From contig CM056556.1 in the NCBI GenBank assembly GCA_029721515.1, positions 17,821,598 to 17,885,597 on the forward strand: 64,000 nt of DNA, read 5' to 3'. A program made the position numbers and the translations under genes. The notes below the pieces were generated by a model that ran no database searches, was not told where the DNA came from, and saw only the letters and a program-made list of their open reading frames with translations. Positions within the stretch are counted from its first letter, which is position 1; each line of letters starts with the position of its first letter. Origin of the DNA: Synanceia verrucosa (taxonomy: Eukaryota > Chordata > Actinopteri > Perciformes > Synanceiidae). Positions 23,870-34,669 of this stretch are shown piece by piece.

Positions 23870-25990
23870 ATCCCATTTTCAACATCTCAGTCACTCTTGA
23901 CCGCAGTTTTATTACTTTGGGAAAAAAAAAGAATAAAAGGCAGTACAATCCTCATTTCAACCAGTAAGACACAGGACATCAACCTCATTTCCACCATTTC
24001 AATGCCATCTGACCTTTTAGGAGGCTAGTGCACAAGAGCTATCCATCCCGTTCCTGTGATACAGAGTCTCTATCCCATCACATCACAGGCCCTTGCCACT
24101 CCACAAGCATTGCAAGACCTCAGACCCTTCCTGCTCTCTCCCTGTAGCCAGTAGATATATGGTTCTCATTGGTAGCTCAGCATCCAGAACAGCATACAAT
24201 TAAAATGATTCTGGTACAAAATTAATTAAAATGATTGTGCAATGCCATATAATTTCATTTGTCTATTAATATAGGTCATGATTGTGTCTTAAGCCTGGAG
24301 CTGGATCAAGGAAATGGTTAGCTTAGCTCAGCATAAAAATGGGAAACAGCATGCAAAACTGTGTCCAAATTCCAAAAATATGGCTACAGACACCTCTACA
24401 GCTCACTAATCTCAGTGGTTTCATCCATACGAACCCGATAAAGTAAGAACATCAACTTAATTTTAAGCAAGTTGTCACATTTTTTTGGTGCACAATCAGG
24501 CACAGGTTTCTTATCACACACTGCTTGATGGCGTGCAGTTAAGCTGTAGTGTAAGTTTAAGCATCAGTGCAGAAATAGAAATATTAATGCTCACCAAGCA
24601 CTGTGATCTCCTAAGGCTCGTGCAGCCTATTGAGCAGATACATCCCAGCGCATTTCCTCTGCATACAAGAGGATTTTATTGTGTAATTCTACATCAAGTA
24701 TCCTTGTCTCATCCTCAGTGGTTGGAAATACTGACACATGTTAATACATGTAAAGCCTGCATTAGCATTTACATAAACTTATACTGATGTGCAGTGAAAA
24801 CATGTAGATAGCTTTCATTCACAATTCCCCTAAACTCAATTTTTTGTGATATGTAGTCTAGCATGTTGCCACATTGCCATTGCGTTGCCATGATGGAAGA
24901 AAAAATTAAAAATTAAATACATTTTTGAGCAAATTACATGTTCTTTTTTTCTCTTATCAGTTCAGGGTCGGTGTTGTTTTTTGCTAAAATAATCGCACAA
25001 GGTTCCCATGTCACTTGATATTCAAGTGATGTCTTTGTTCTCTCTCTGACTCCACATGACGTCTTTGATTCAATGAGCACCTTATCCTCTGTCTCCCAGT
25101 GTGCAAGTAAACATTTTTCTCCTTAACAGTTTCCTCTACTGTACAATATGTGTTTCAATAGCTTCCTTAAGTAATTCTGCCTTAAAGGCAAAACATTATC
25201 CACGGGCTTGAGTTTTTAAACTAAACAACATCTGGCATTACATAATATGACAGCATATTAAGACCTCCAAGTGAAAGTATATATTGAGAACATTGTTTTG
25301 ACCAGCAGTTGGTTTATTACGTTGCTTCAGCAGTTTTGTTAAACATGACATGATTGCATTTTTTTCACTTATATAGTAACAGAGACACTACTTCTGCGCT
25401 CCAATACAGTATTCTCAGCATTTGTCAGTGTCCACTGAAGCAGCAGTCATGCATAGCAGTTAGAAACAGAAAGTGACCTCATTCTCATCCTCCAAATACC
25501 ACTGGGGCGGCCCACTGTCTTGGCTCGGTAAAAGTCTGTAGGGTGTTGCCCTGGTGAGTCTTAAAGTGACAGAATCTAATTCTCATTCACATCAGTCAAG
25601 AGGGGCACAGGAGGGAACCCACTGTGTGAGCAGGGAACACTGAAGGTAGCACAATTAGCTGAAGAGGTCTAATTTCCCCTCTGCCTTTTTCCTCACAGCC
25701 TTTCCTCACCCTGACAGTCAACTTCTGTGCGAGTCAGAGTTTACCTGTGTGAAATGTGTGCCAATAGGCTGTGCTGCATCTCCAGGGGCAGACATGATGT
25801 TTGTGTGATATATGCAAGGCTAGCCTGTACTCCAGACTACTGTGAATGGTGGCTTAAGTACATCTGAGCCATGTGTGTCTAATTTTAGCTTTAACTTATG
25901 TTGGAAAGTCAGTTGCTTGCTAGGTTACCTATAGAAAGCCAAGTGAGTAATTATTCTATATCCTTGATATTACTTGTCAAAACAAAACAG
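23870..25990. other. No gene recognised (about 2.1 kb)
   Basis: AT-rich sequence with poly-A near 23921-23930 and a (T)n tract at 24480. One 100-codon frame at 24485-24787 has no recognisable domain. I see no repeat family I can name. Confidence 0.5.
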
Positions 25991-25994
25991 ATTA

Positions 25995-26460
25995 GTTCAC
26001 TATTGAACTGCAAAACCTCTGACATGTTAACTATCCATCCATCCATTTTCTACCGCTTATGCTCATAGGGTCGCAGGGGGGCTGCAGCCTATCCCAGCTG
26101 TCTTAGGGTGGAAGGCAGGGTACACCCTGGACAAGTCACAACCTTATCGCAGGACACATAGAGACAGACAACCACTCACACTCACATTCACACCTACGGG
26201 AAGTTTAAATTAGCCAGTTGACCTAATCCCCATGCATGTTTTTGGATGGTGGGAGGAAGCCGGAGTACCCGGAGAGAACCCACGCAGACATGTTAACTAG
26301 TCAATCTTTATTTAAGGTCACAAGTTAACTAGTGCAAACAGTTGTATGTTACTAGTTCATTAGTGAAGGCCAAAATGCTCACTAGTTATCTTGTGAAGGC
26401 CAACATGCTTACTAGTTAACTATTTCAAGCCTTTTTGGCCTTCACTAGTGAACTAGAACT
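25995..26460. repeat. Fold-back element rich in ACTAGT motifs, split by a SINE-like copy
   Basis: Outside the SINE-like insertion, the sequence is built from GTTAACTAGT and CACTAGTGAAGGCC motifs. 26366-26388 (TACTAGTTCATTAGTGAAGGCC) and 26436-26460 (TTGGCCTTCACTAGTGAACT then AG) are inverted relative to one another. The left portion, TTAGTTCACTATTGAACTGC, is a further degenerate copy. Likely a small inverted-repeat DNA element; class unknown. Confidence 0.55.
26034..26286 (-). mobile_element. 5'-truncated SINE-like copy with 13-bp target duplication
   Basis: The tail end is (ATCC)n then ATTTTCTACCGCTTATGCTC. The body reads through to GAGAACCCACGCA and then stops, lacking the tRNA-like head. 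The flanks GACATGTTAACTA at 26021-26033 and 26287-26299 are a perfect 13-bp direct repeat. A head (5') truncation together with a long duplication is the outcome expected of target-primed reverse transcription. Confidence 0.85.
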
Positions 26461-27967
26461 AGATGGACCTAAAATGTTTAATTATAGCAGGGCCCGCAAA
26501 GAACTGAAAAAGGGCATCCAGCTGGCGAAACAGAGGTACAAGCAGCACATTGAGGAGCACTTCCACAACAACACCCGTGGAAAGGCATCAGGACCATCAC
26601 TGACTACAAGCACAGTGACCAGCAGGCCAGCCATGACCCCACTCTACCTGACACCTTAAACAGTTTCTTCGCACGCTTCAACTCTCAAAGCAGCAGAAGG
26701 ACTGTACATCTCCCTCAGCCAAAGGTGCAGCACAAGCCTCTCACCTCTGCACCAGGTGACCTCCACCCTGAGAAGGATCAACATTAACAAGGCTGCAGGT
26801 CCAGATAAGGTGTCAGGACTCTGAAAGTATGTGCAGACCAACTGGCAACTCTCCATGGTCCCTGTCTGCCTGAAGTCCTCTATCATTGTGCCTGTGTATA
26901 AAAAATCAACCATCACATGCCTTAACGATTACCGTCCTGTTGCTTTCACCCCAGTCATCATGAAGTGCTTTGAGCAGATCCTCCTCAAGGACGCCATCCC
27001 TGCTGAACTGTTCTACGGATGCTGTCTCACTGGCACTTCACACCGCCCTGACTCACCATCCCAACAACTACGTCAGGATGTTGTTTGTGGACTTCAGTTC
27101 AGCCTTTAACACTGTTCTTCTGGACGTGCTAGCCCTGAAGCTCCGCAACCTGGGTTTGTCAACGTCACTCTGCTCCTGGATCAGTGATTTCCTCACCAAC
27201 ATGTCCCAAAGTGATGAGGATAGGAAAGTCCACATCTGCCCCACTGATCCTCAACACCGTAATGCCACAGGGTTGTGTGCTCAGCCCTGCCCTGTTCACC
27301 CTATTCACCCAGGACTGCGCTGCCATCCACCCCATAAACAACACCACCGTGGTGGGTCTCATATCCAACAACGATGAGACCCACTATAGAGAAGAGGTCC
27401 AGAGCCTCACACAATGGTGTTCAAGGAATAACCTGATCCTGAACATCAATAAGACAAGAGAGGTCATAGTGGACTACAGGAGGTCCAGGAAGACTGAACA
27501 CGCTCCTCTCTGCATACATGGAGAGGCAGTGGAGCATGTGGACAATATGAAGTTCCTGGGCATTCACATTTCATCTGACCTCTCCTGGACCGTGAACACT
27601 TCACACCTGGTAAAGAAGGCCCAACAACGGCTCTTCTTTCTCAGGAAGCTGAAGCAGACTGGACTTTCTTCTCAACTGCTTGCTAACTTCTACAGGGCCA
27701 CAATTGAGAGCATCCTGTGTCTCAGTATGACGGTGTGGTATAGCAGCTGCACAGCATAGGATAAGAAAAACTTAACCCGGGTGGTGAGGACAGCACAGGA
27801 CATTGTGGGCCGCCGTCTACCAGATCTGGACTCAATCTACACTGCCCGAGTCCAGAGGATGGCCAGACGCATTGCAAATGATCCCACCCACCCGGGCAAC
27901 AAACAGTTTGTATTGCTTCCATCGGGAAAGCGGTACAAGAACATTAAAACAAGAACAAAAAGACTGA

Positions 27968-28371
27968 GGCCCCATACACATGGCAACGGCACGGCAACGC
28001 TTGTGAGAATGTTGCCGGAATTATTTCCATCTACATGGCAACGCAATAACGAGTGACAACAAGTGATAAGGATGTAATGGATATGCCACGCCGATATGTA
28101 GCGCTGCAAAGAAACACAGAGACACACGAAAAAGAACGAAAGAATGCAATGAGGGCCTCCTTCTGGTCACGTGATGACGTGACGTCATCATTAGCAACAA
28201 CGCTGGGTACACACTGCAACTCCGAAACAGCATTGTCAGATCTTCTCACTCTGGAACCCCAGAAAATACCGTTTTGGGTCTCTGACAACACTGGAGCCGT
28301 CTGTACGCAAGGCGGAATTGGTATTACAGTTTGTCAGATTCACAGAATTCTGTTGTCGTGTGGACGGCACC
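27968..28371. mobile_element. 404-bp inverted-repeat element inside LINE, 3-bp TGA duplication
   Basis: The left end GGCCCCATACACATGGCAAC and the reverse complement of the right end, GGTGCCGTCCACACGACAAC, agree at about 14 of 20 positions. TGA flanks both sides (27965-27967 and 28372-28374). Removing the element with one TGA restores an uninterrupted LINE frame across the junction. It has no transposase. A 3-bp duplication would fit Harbinger, but the ends could also suit hAT, so the family is open. Confidence 0.7.
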
Positions 28372-28559
28372 TGAAAGACAGCTTCTTACCCAGAGCCGTT
28401 AAAGCAATAGGCCCCTGTAGCTCAACACCTACATCCCGTCCCCCTACAATACTCTTACACATAACACCCCCCCGACACACACACACACGCAGATTCACAC
28501 CCACCCCTGCTGACAATCAAACAGTCCACCAGCCCTTGCACTAAGATGCACTTTATCTT

Positions 28560-28880
28560 TTACTGCAATATCGCATATCTGCTGCTAATATTACTGCTGT
28601 ATTACTACACATTTATGCCATTAATATTGTAAATTCTGCTGCATTTATCACATTTCTGCTGTAAATTGTTAATTTATGCTGCAAATATTACATTTCTACT
28701 GTATATATTAGACCTCTGCTGCTAATAGTACATTTCGGCTGCAAATATCACATCTCTATTGTAAATACTATATTTATGCCACATATCACATTTCTGCTGC
28801 AAATATTACATCTCTGCTGTAACTTATCACATTCCACTGTAAATATCATATCTCCTCTGTGAATATGGGTGTTCCTCTAT
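28560..28880 (+). repeat. Degenerate tandem repeat in LINE 3' region
   Basis: Roughly fifteen loosely conserved units of the kind CTGCTGTAAATATTACAT follow one another with irregular spacing. They lie between the end of the LINE coding region and its AATAAAG end, so they are probably part of the LINE 3' untranslated region. Confidence 0.6.
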
Positions 28881-29094
28881 ATTCTATATTTATATTTTAT
28901 ATTTTCTTCATTTTAATTTCCTTATTTATGTGTGTGCTTAAGCTGAGAGACTCAAAATTTCATTATGTGTGCATAATGACAATAAAGAATCTTGAATCTT
29001 GTGTGTAAAAACAAGAGCCCATACAGCAGCTAACTAGCTTGAGTTTCATTTTTTCATGTTTGGTTCTCATTGTTATGTTGTTATCTAATAAATT

Positions 29095-29270
29095 ATCAGA
29101 GATGGGAAGTTATGAAGTACAAATACCTCATTACTGTATTTAAGTAGATTTTTCAGGTATCTGTACTTAACATTTTTTTCTGATGACTTTTTACTTTTAC
29201 TCCCTACATTTCAACACAACTATCTGTACTTTGTACTCCCTACATTCTCAAAACTGGCTTGTGACTTACT
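29095..29270. repeat. Common teleost dispersed repeat fragment
   Basis: The sequence GAAGTACAAATACCTCATTA followed by TTTTTACTTTTACTCCCTAC is a repeat I recognise from many fish genomes. Element class is not evident from this fragment. Confidence 0.5.
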
Positions 29271-30795
29271 TCAACGGGGAAGCGGGGCTCGCTGAGCCCA
29301 ATGCCATGGGGCCTGGTGCCTGAAACACGTTGCTGCGGAGCTTGGTGCTGCTGGGCACGGCGCCTGAAGCTCAGTGCCGAGTCTGGTGCCGCAGATCGTT
29401 GTGGTGTTGGAGATTAGCCCGATCCAGTTGCGGGTGGATCTGAGTTGGTTGAGGCTGCAGAAAGTGGAGAGGCTGGAGAAGAGGAGAGGTGACAGGTGGA
29501 GGGTGGGAGAGTAGGTGCCAGCTGCTGCTGAAGCTCAACATTTATATTAATATATGGTTTTTAGTGTTTAAAATTATACAGTGTTTATTTCCTCTGCATT
29601 TCTGTGAATTTCTCTCTGTCCAGGTCAGTTTTTATTATGCCACTTTCACACTGCATGAAAATCCTGGGTTGATGCGGGTTAAACGTCCCTCCAATTGACC
29701 CCGGAGTTTATCAGCTAGATGTATGTTTATGTGTTGTTGATCAGATAGATGTATGTTTATGTATTGTTTTATGTATTTGGAAAGTGGTGGTGGCATAAAA
29801 AAGATAATAACCTCTGGGGTCTTCTGTTGTTGGATAAATAACACTCTCCTTGGAGGCAAAGAACTCACTCTGTATTAAGTACCTCAGAGGGTGTTATCAT
29901 CTGGAGTGAAAAACAGGTATTACTTTGAATGCAGACACCTCAAAAAGGCCATAAACTGACAAAAGCTTCCTACTGATAATCCTAAAGAAAAAAACATATT
30001 GTTCTCAAATCATTTTCATAGCAAATCTGACTCAGTGTTGCTTCAGTTTTCAGATTGAAAACACTTATTTTCTCCTATTAGCAGGGCATAAACAAAACTC
30101 TTATCCCTGCAGCCTCCTTTATTTCCAGACCTGGACAAACAAAGATGGTTTTATAACGATGACAAATGTGCATCTTCAAGAGCAATGTGATGCAATGGGT
30201 GTGGCAGAAACAAGTTTCTTGAGATCTGTCTCAGCCGCTATTAAGGCCCTCAAATGAATACAGATCAGAGGTTGAAACAGATCTGACAGGTGTCTAAAGC
30301 AGCAGCTGGTGCCAATGTTTGCATGTTGCAGCCGGGACATCCATAAACAGTGATTGCCGTGGGATCACCATGAGTCAAATTGAAATGTGGGAGTAATACA
30401 AGAGCTTGTGAGATTCAACAAAATTGTTTTGAACTGACGGTGTGACTGTCTTTTTGATTATTGGTTATTAAAAATAGAATTTCACATTAAAATATCTAAA
30501 GATTACTTAATTATTAGATTATCAACTACCATTGGATCATTGGTACGTAGTTTGATGGGAGTGCCTCGCGTTTGCTGGCTTGTAAAAGCTAATAATGTAA
30601 CAATGACACATACTGTAACAATGATGCATAATGCTATCCTGACAAGCCAGACTATGACGTCATAGTCATCGTTCAAACTGCCTCTACACATAATAGGCCA
30701 GCGCTATGACCAATCACAGTAACGGACAATGTGACGAGCCAGCTGGTATATTAGACTTTTGCTGTAGCCGGTCGGCAAAACAGCAGATACATCCT
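29271..30795. other. No gene recognised; GC-rich patch then AT-rich
   Basis: A GC-rich patch at 29275-29480 contains repeated GGTGCTG/GGTGCC motifs without a convincing frame. A TGATCAGATAGATGTATGTT-like unit is duplicated at about 29708-29760. Nothing else is recognised. Confidence 0.45.
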
Positions 30796-30799
30796 TCTT

Positions 30800-31735
30800 T
30801 AAAACAAATGACTGGGGGTCTAAAGGACATTATGAGAGAAAACCTCCTCCCCCTCATGCTTAAAATTGAGAACACTCTACAACATGGGCTAAATTAGGGT
30901 TATCTCTTCTAGGCAGACTAAACATCCTGAAAATGATGATTATTCCACAAATTAACTATATCTTGCATTTGTTGCCCATTAACCTCCCTGCCCCTCTGCT
31001 TAAAAATTCAATGCAGCAGTATATTTTTTCTTATGGGGGCTAAGAGACCACAGTTAAATAGAAATAAGATGAATGCTGCAACTGAAGAGGGAAGCCTCAA
31101 CCTACCAAGAGTGGACTGGTACCACTATGCCTTTTCTCTCAACCAGCAGGCTAAAATAGGTATTGCAGAGTCCCAAGCGCTGGGCTGGGTCCTGATTGTA
31201 AAGGAACTTACAGAACCCATCCCATTGCAGGCTTTTATGTCACAAACTGGAGGTGAAATATCATTTAGAAAAGGTCCCATGGCATTATTGACCTTGACCC
31301 TTTCTTTACTAAAGTCATCTCTTTGGCATAACAAACTGTTGAAAGTGGGGAAAAAAAAGAATCTGTACTGGAAATCATGGGTTGGGGCAGGGATTATCTA
31401 TGTTGAAGATATTTTTGAGGGTGACAACTTAATGTAAGGAATTGGCAACTAAATACAGACTCCCTAGACACGATTTTTGGAAATATCTGCAATTAAGAAG
31501 CTGTATAGTTCAACAAAAACGAAAGCTCTCCCTGGCTCCTCAAACTGAGTTACAAAAATTAATGCAGGATAATATGAGGGCTAGAGGTGGGGCATCTAAA
31601 TATTATAGACTTTTGAGAAAATCTCGTCCGCCTAAACTTGACACTATTAAGAGAGTATGGGAAGAGGACTTATTGGGTGAGATTGCTACGAAGGAGTGGG
31701 ATATCTTATACCAGGCTCTAATGATCCTGGTATAA
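30800..31735 (+). pseudogene. L1-like LINE, C-terminal RT region
   Basis: Frames carry LKDIMRENLLPLMLKIENTL (30820-30880), then MMIIPQINYILHLLPINLP across stops (30930-30985), WGAKRPQLNRNKMNAATEEG (31034-31090), LNLPRVDWYHYAFSLNQQAK (31098-31155), WVAAGIIYVEDIFEGDNLM-like text to 31436 and, after a 1-nt frameshift, LATKYRLPRHDFWKYLQLRS (31442-31500) and SKYYRLLRKSRPPKLDTIKR. The arrangement (a connection region reading WxGKRPRL, followed by LPxxxxYxxAFxL) is typical of the L1/Tx1 branch downstream of the RT palm. The copy lacks the palm itself and the 3' end, and closes with a short inverted copy of its own last bases. Nonfunctional. Confidence 0.75.
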
Positions 31736-31741
31736 GATATC
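31700..31741. repeat. Perfect 16-bp inverted repeat at the LINE 3' edge
   Basis: GATATCTTATACCAGG (31700-31715) is followed after a 10-nt loop by its exact inverse CCTGGTATAAGATATC (31726-31741). The left arm is the last coding text of the L1-like fragment. Confidence 0.95.
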
Positions 31742-32021
31742 GAGAGAAATACAGACCTGCTTAAGCATGTATAAAATCATCATAAAATCAAAACCCGTGT
31801 CGACGCGGGTCAACAACATTAACATGTGACTCGCTCATGTCCGTGCTGTCCATTGTTTACCTCGCACTTAAATCTGTAATGATGATATACATATGTGTGT
31901 ATTTACAACACCAAGTCCACTGTACAGCTGAATCCGTGCCGGTCTGCTCATCTATGATCTGCTCTGCTCTATATGACTATGGATGTATGACCGACAGACA
32001 GATGTGACAGTTTAGTGTGTA

Positions 32022-32802
32022 AACCCTATTCGCACGGGATTAGTATTACCTGTGGACCTTTGGTAGTTTGTAATAATTGCCGAGGATGCATGCGATCTCA
32101 ATCCCGTGCGAATACGCCAAGTCTGTAGTCAGTCAAGTAAAAATTCTGCCGCAAACCCACAATATCTTCTATATTTTGGCAAACAGACGTCCGGTGATAA
32201 TACTAGTCCCGTGCAAATTTGCATCTCAGTCTTTGTAATTGCAACTGTGTGCCTTTTCCATCTCTTTCCGGCTTGAATAATGGAGGCTGCAGTAGAAATT
32301 TTGATAGTTTTGACAGCTTTTTAGGGGTAAATTATTAGTGCCAAATATACTTCTCCAACTGCGTAATAGGTTATCCAACTCTGTAACCACAGAGACCACT
32401 CGAGCCCTGGCTTTAAAGACTGTAAGCAACCAATGTTGGTCTCTTCTGTCTCACTCACAAATAATTAAATCGTAAAATAGTATTTTCCCCTGCATCATTC
32501 TGTGATATTAACGTGAATTGTGAGGGGGTGCATTTCACGGCAGGGGTCGGAGAGCCTCTCCATTCCCTCCGGGTGCATGAAATACTTTTTAACTGTCCAT
32601 CACTCAAAAACAAAGAAAGAAAATGGAGACAAGGGCTGCAATTGGTCTCTAAACACATCACAACACCGGTCATAATGTCAGTAAAATAGAGTAATTTATG
32701 AACTTTCTTATCCTATGCGAATGCACTGCAAGTAATACAGAGGTGGGGCGGTAATTTGCAAATTACATCACCAAGTAATACTAATTCCGTGCAAATAGGG
32801 TT
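32022..32802. mobile_element. 781-bp TIR element flanked by TA
   Basis: The ends 32021-32050 and 32774-32803 are inverted and match at 27 of 30 positions; they open AAACCCTATT. TA lies at both outer edges. The motif CCCGTGC(A/G)AAT or its inverse recurs inside (32103, 32208) as well as in both ends, which could be a transposase-binding site. A short minus-strand frame at 32226-32429 has no recognisable domain. The family is unknown; TA duplication would fit Tc1/mariner or ISL2EU-like groups. Confidence 0.65.
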
Positions 32803-32803
32803 T

Positions 32804-33136
32804 AAAATACATGACTTCTTATCTCCCACTTAATAAATTAAAGTTTTGAAAGCAGTTAATGCTTTTGGCCTACTAAGGTTGACATTTAAATGGATGAATG
32901 CTGTTAAATTGTTGAATAAAGCTGCTTCAGCATGAGTGTTTGATGATCATTTTCCGATGATAAATACTTATAGAGCACTATGTGACAATATTTTGGTGGC
33001 AAAAACAAAATAGCAATCATTTTGATAGCATATATTAAATAGACAAACATGCCACATTTGTGTGCTTTTTATGGCTGCAGTAATAGATCTGGTTAGTTTC
33101 TGCTTTAAACAAATATACACTCAAAAAAGCCAAATT
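32804..33136. other. No gene recognised
   Basis: AT-rich spacer between two small inverted-repeat elements. Confidence 0.5.
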
Positions 33137-33491
33137 AGTAGCCTGGGTCCACCAATACTAACTGTGACACTGCACAAAATTATGCGACCAAGTGAGTTTG
33201 GCCAAGTTGCCTATCTCTTCAATTTCAGATTCCAGTAGGAATGAGGACCAGCAAAAATCTAGCATTTCCAACTGCTCGATTGAGGCATGTTTAAGGCAAT
33301 GACGCGCCAGTTCTTTGGATTAAGCAGTTTTCGTCACTACGCATACGTCAGAGGAAAGAGTGGTCTGATTGGTTGAAGCTTCGTCCAGTGGCACACAGAG
33401 GCATTTGATAGACGTGGGTTAAGAACTCGGTTTACAAGGCAGCTTGGCCAGACTACGCTAGCAGAGCTTTGTAGTCGCGATAGCCAGGCCA
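33137..33491. mobile_element. 355-bp element with 7-bp flanking repeat (tentative MITE)
   Basis: Flanked by CCAAATT at 33130-33136 and 33492-33498. The inner ends AGTAGCCTGGGTCC and GATAGCCAGGCCA share an inverted GCCTGG core. The interior (for example CGTCACTACGCATACGTCAG) resembles fish interspersed repeats. No coding content. The class is open: 7-bp duplications are unusual. Confidence 0.45.
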
Positions 33492-33498
33492 CCAAATT

Positions 33499-34230
33499 GA
33501 CACAACTTAACATTGTGTAAATTTATGTTAATAGAACCTAATCCATTTTTGGTAAGATGGCAAATCGCATGTACAACTCCAGAGCAGAAGGTGGCAGTAG
33601 TGTGCAAGCCGGAAGTTTGAGAAACTTTACTTCCAGAAGTTCAGCACACAGTTCAAAACAAATGCTGAGAGTCAGCACTGTTTGTTGTGGAAGACAGTAA
33701 GCTAAGTCCTTAAAATAACTTAAAACTAAACCATCGCACAGAAATGTCACATAACTTGTTATTGTCCACTCTATAGTTTTGAACAATTAATTTTGTCACA
33801 ACATTTTGTCAATGTCTTTATAGTGTGCTCACTAATCATAGTAGCATTAGCAGCTAACCACAGCAGCATTAGTTACTATGGTTAGCTAATTTTAGATTTT
33901 ATCATTTTAAAGGTGACAAATTTGGTAAGGAGTTATGTGTACTATTAAAAGTAAAGCTGTGTCATCACTCTCCCTCAACTTATATGACAATTCATGGTTT
34001 ATGATTAATAACTTAAGGGTTATTGGCTATAAATACGTATTTTGATGTTTATTAATGATTAATAATCTGCTCCAAGTCATAATGCGTCACAAGCTTGGTT
34101 GAAAAGTTGATGCTACACTGTTTGACTGGCTTTAATCTGTAAGAGGAAGGTGAAGTCATGGAAATGGGGTTTGTTTATACAATATGAATATTTGAACTAC
34201 AGCATTAATCTCTAAAAGATGAGGACTATT
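33499..34230. other. No gene recognised
   Basis: AT-rich; nothing identifiable. A minus-strand 82-codon frame at 33538-33786 has no domain. Confidence 0.5.
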
Positions 34231-34234
34231 TTAA

Positions 34235-34663
34235 CTCTTTGAGTGCCATCAATGTATTAATACGTCAAAGTGTTTTTTCAGCAGTGGGTCGCCGATTGTG
34301 GTCTCCCGCAGCCTGTGAGTAATTTTTATGGCTTCTGGGAGATCTAGTCTGAACATAAAGAGATGCTATACGCCACGGAGATCAAAGCAGGAAGCAGAGA
34401 CGATCGCGATTAGAGAGCAAAATGGATGGATTATGGACAAAAAGTGTCCTCTAATCTACCTCTGATAAAACAAGAACGGAGCAAGGTAAAAACAAAATTT
34501 TTTTTCATGATGAAATAGCTAGTCTCTCCTTTCATTTCAGCGATTCACTGTTTTCAGAGTCATAGTACAAAATATTCTGTGGGACTTGAAATATGGTTCA
34601 AAATGGGCAAAGACGATGGCACAAGACACTTTCTGTTTTATAAAACGGCTGGCACTCAAAGAA
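34235..34663. mobile_element. piggyBac-like MITE
   Basis: The left end is TTAA then CTCTTTGAGTGCCA (34231-34248); the right end is TGGCACTCAAAGAA followed by TTCA (34650-34667). The 14-bp ends differ at one position. Left TTAA and right TTCA are consistent with a decayed TTAA duplication. The CTTTGAGTGCC terminus is known from vertebrate piggyBac-derived repeats (from memory). No transposase. Confidence 0.55.
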
Positions 34664-34669
34664 TTCAAA

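Larger units (their letters stand above)
26445..28998 (+). pseudogene. LINE, second jockey-order family: RT, C-terminus and 3' end
   Basis: Plus-strand relative of 4318-6420, 5' truncated. Blocks in order: KQRYKQHIEEHFHNNTRGK (26530-26585), SSIIVPVYKKSTITCLNDYR (26877-26935), motif A MLFVDFSSAFNTVLL (27078-27122), then MPQGCVLSPALFTLF (27262-27305), INNTTVVGLISNNDETHYRE (27340-27395), RNNLILNINKTREVIVDYRR (27424-27485), KFLGIHISSDLSWTVNTS (27550-27603) and PSGKRYKNIKTRTKRL (27921-27966). Motif C is damaged: the text around NNTTVVGL lacks the FADD Asp pair present in the sister copy. Frameshifts lie near 26990 and 27185, and a TAG at 27757-27759. After a 404-bp insertion the C-terminus resumes with DSFLPRAVKAIG. 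The 3' end is ACAATAAAGAATCTTGAATC at 28979-28998. Inactive. Confidence 0.85.

Noticed and set aside
28053..28544. 163-codon plus-strand frame as a novel gene
   Set aside because: It runs from the 404-bp insertion back into the LINE C-terminus; the fusion is a by-product of the insertion.
29275..29480. GC-rich patch as a CpG-island promoter
   Set aside because: Short, few CpGs, repetitive GGTGCTG wording and no downstream gene.
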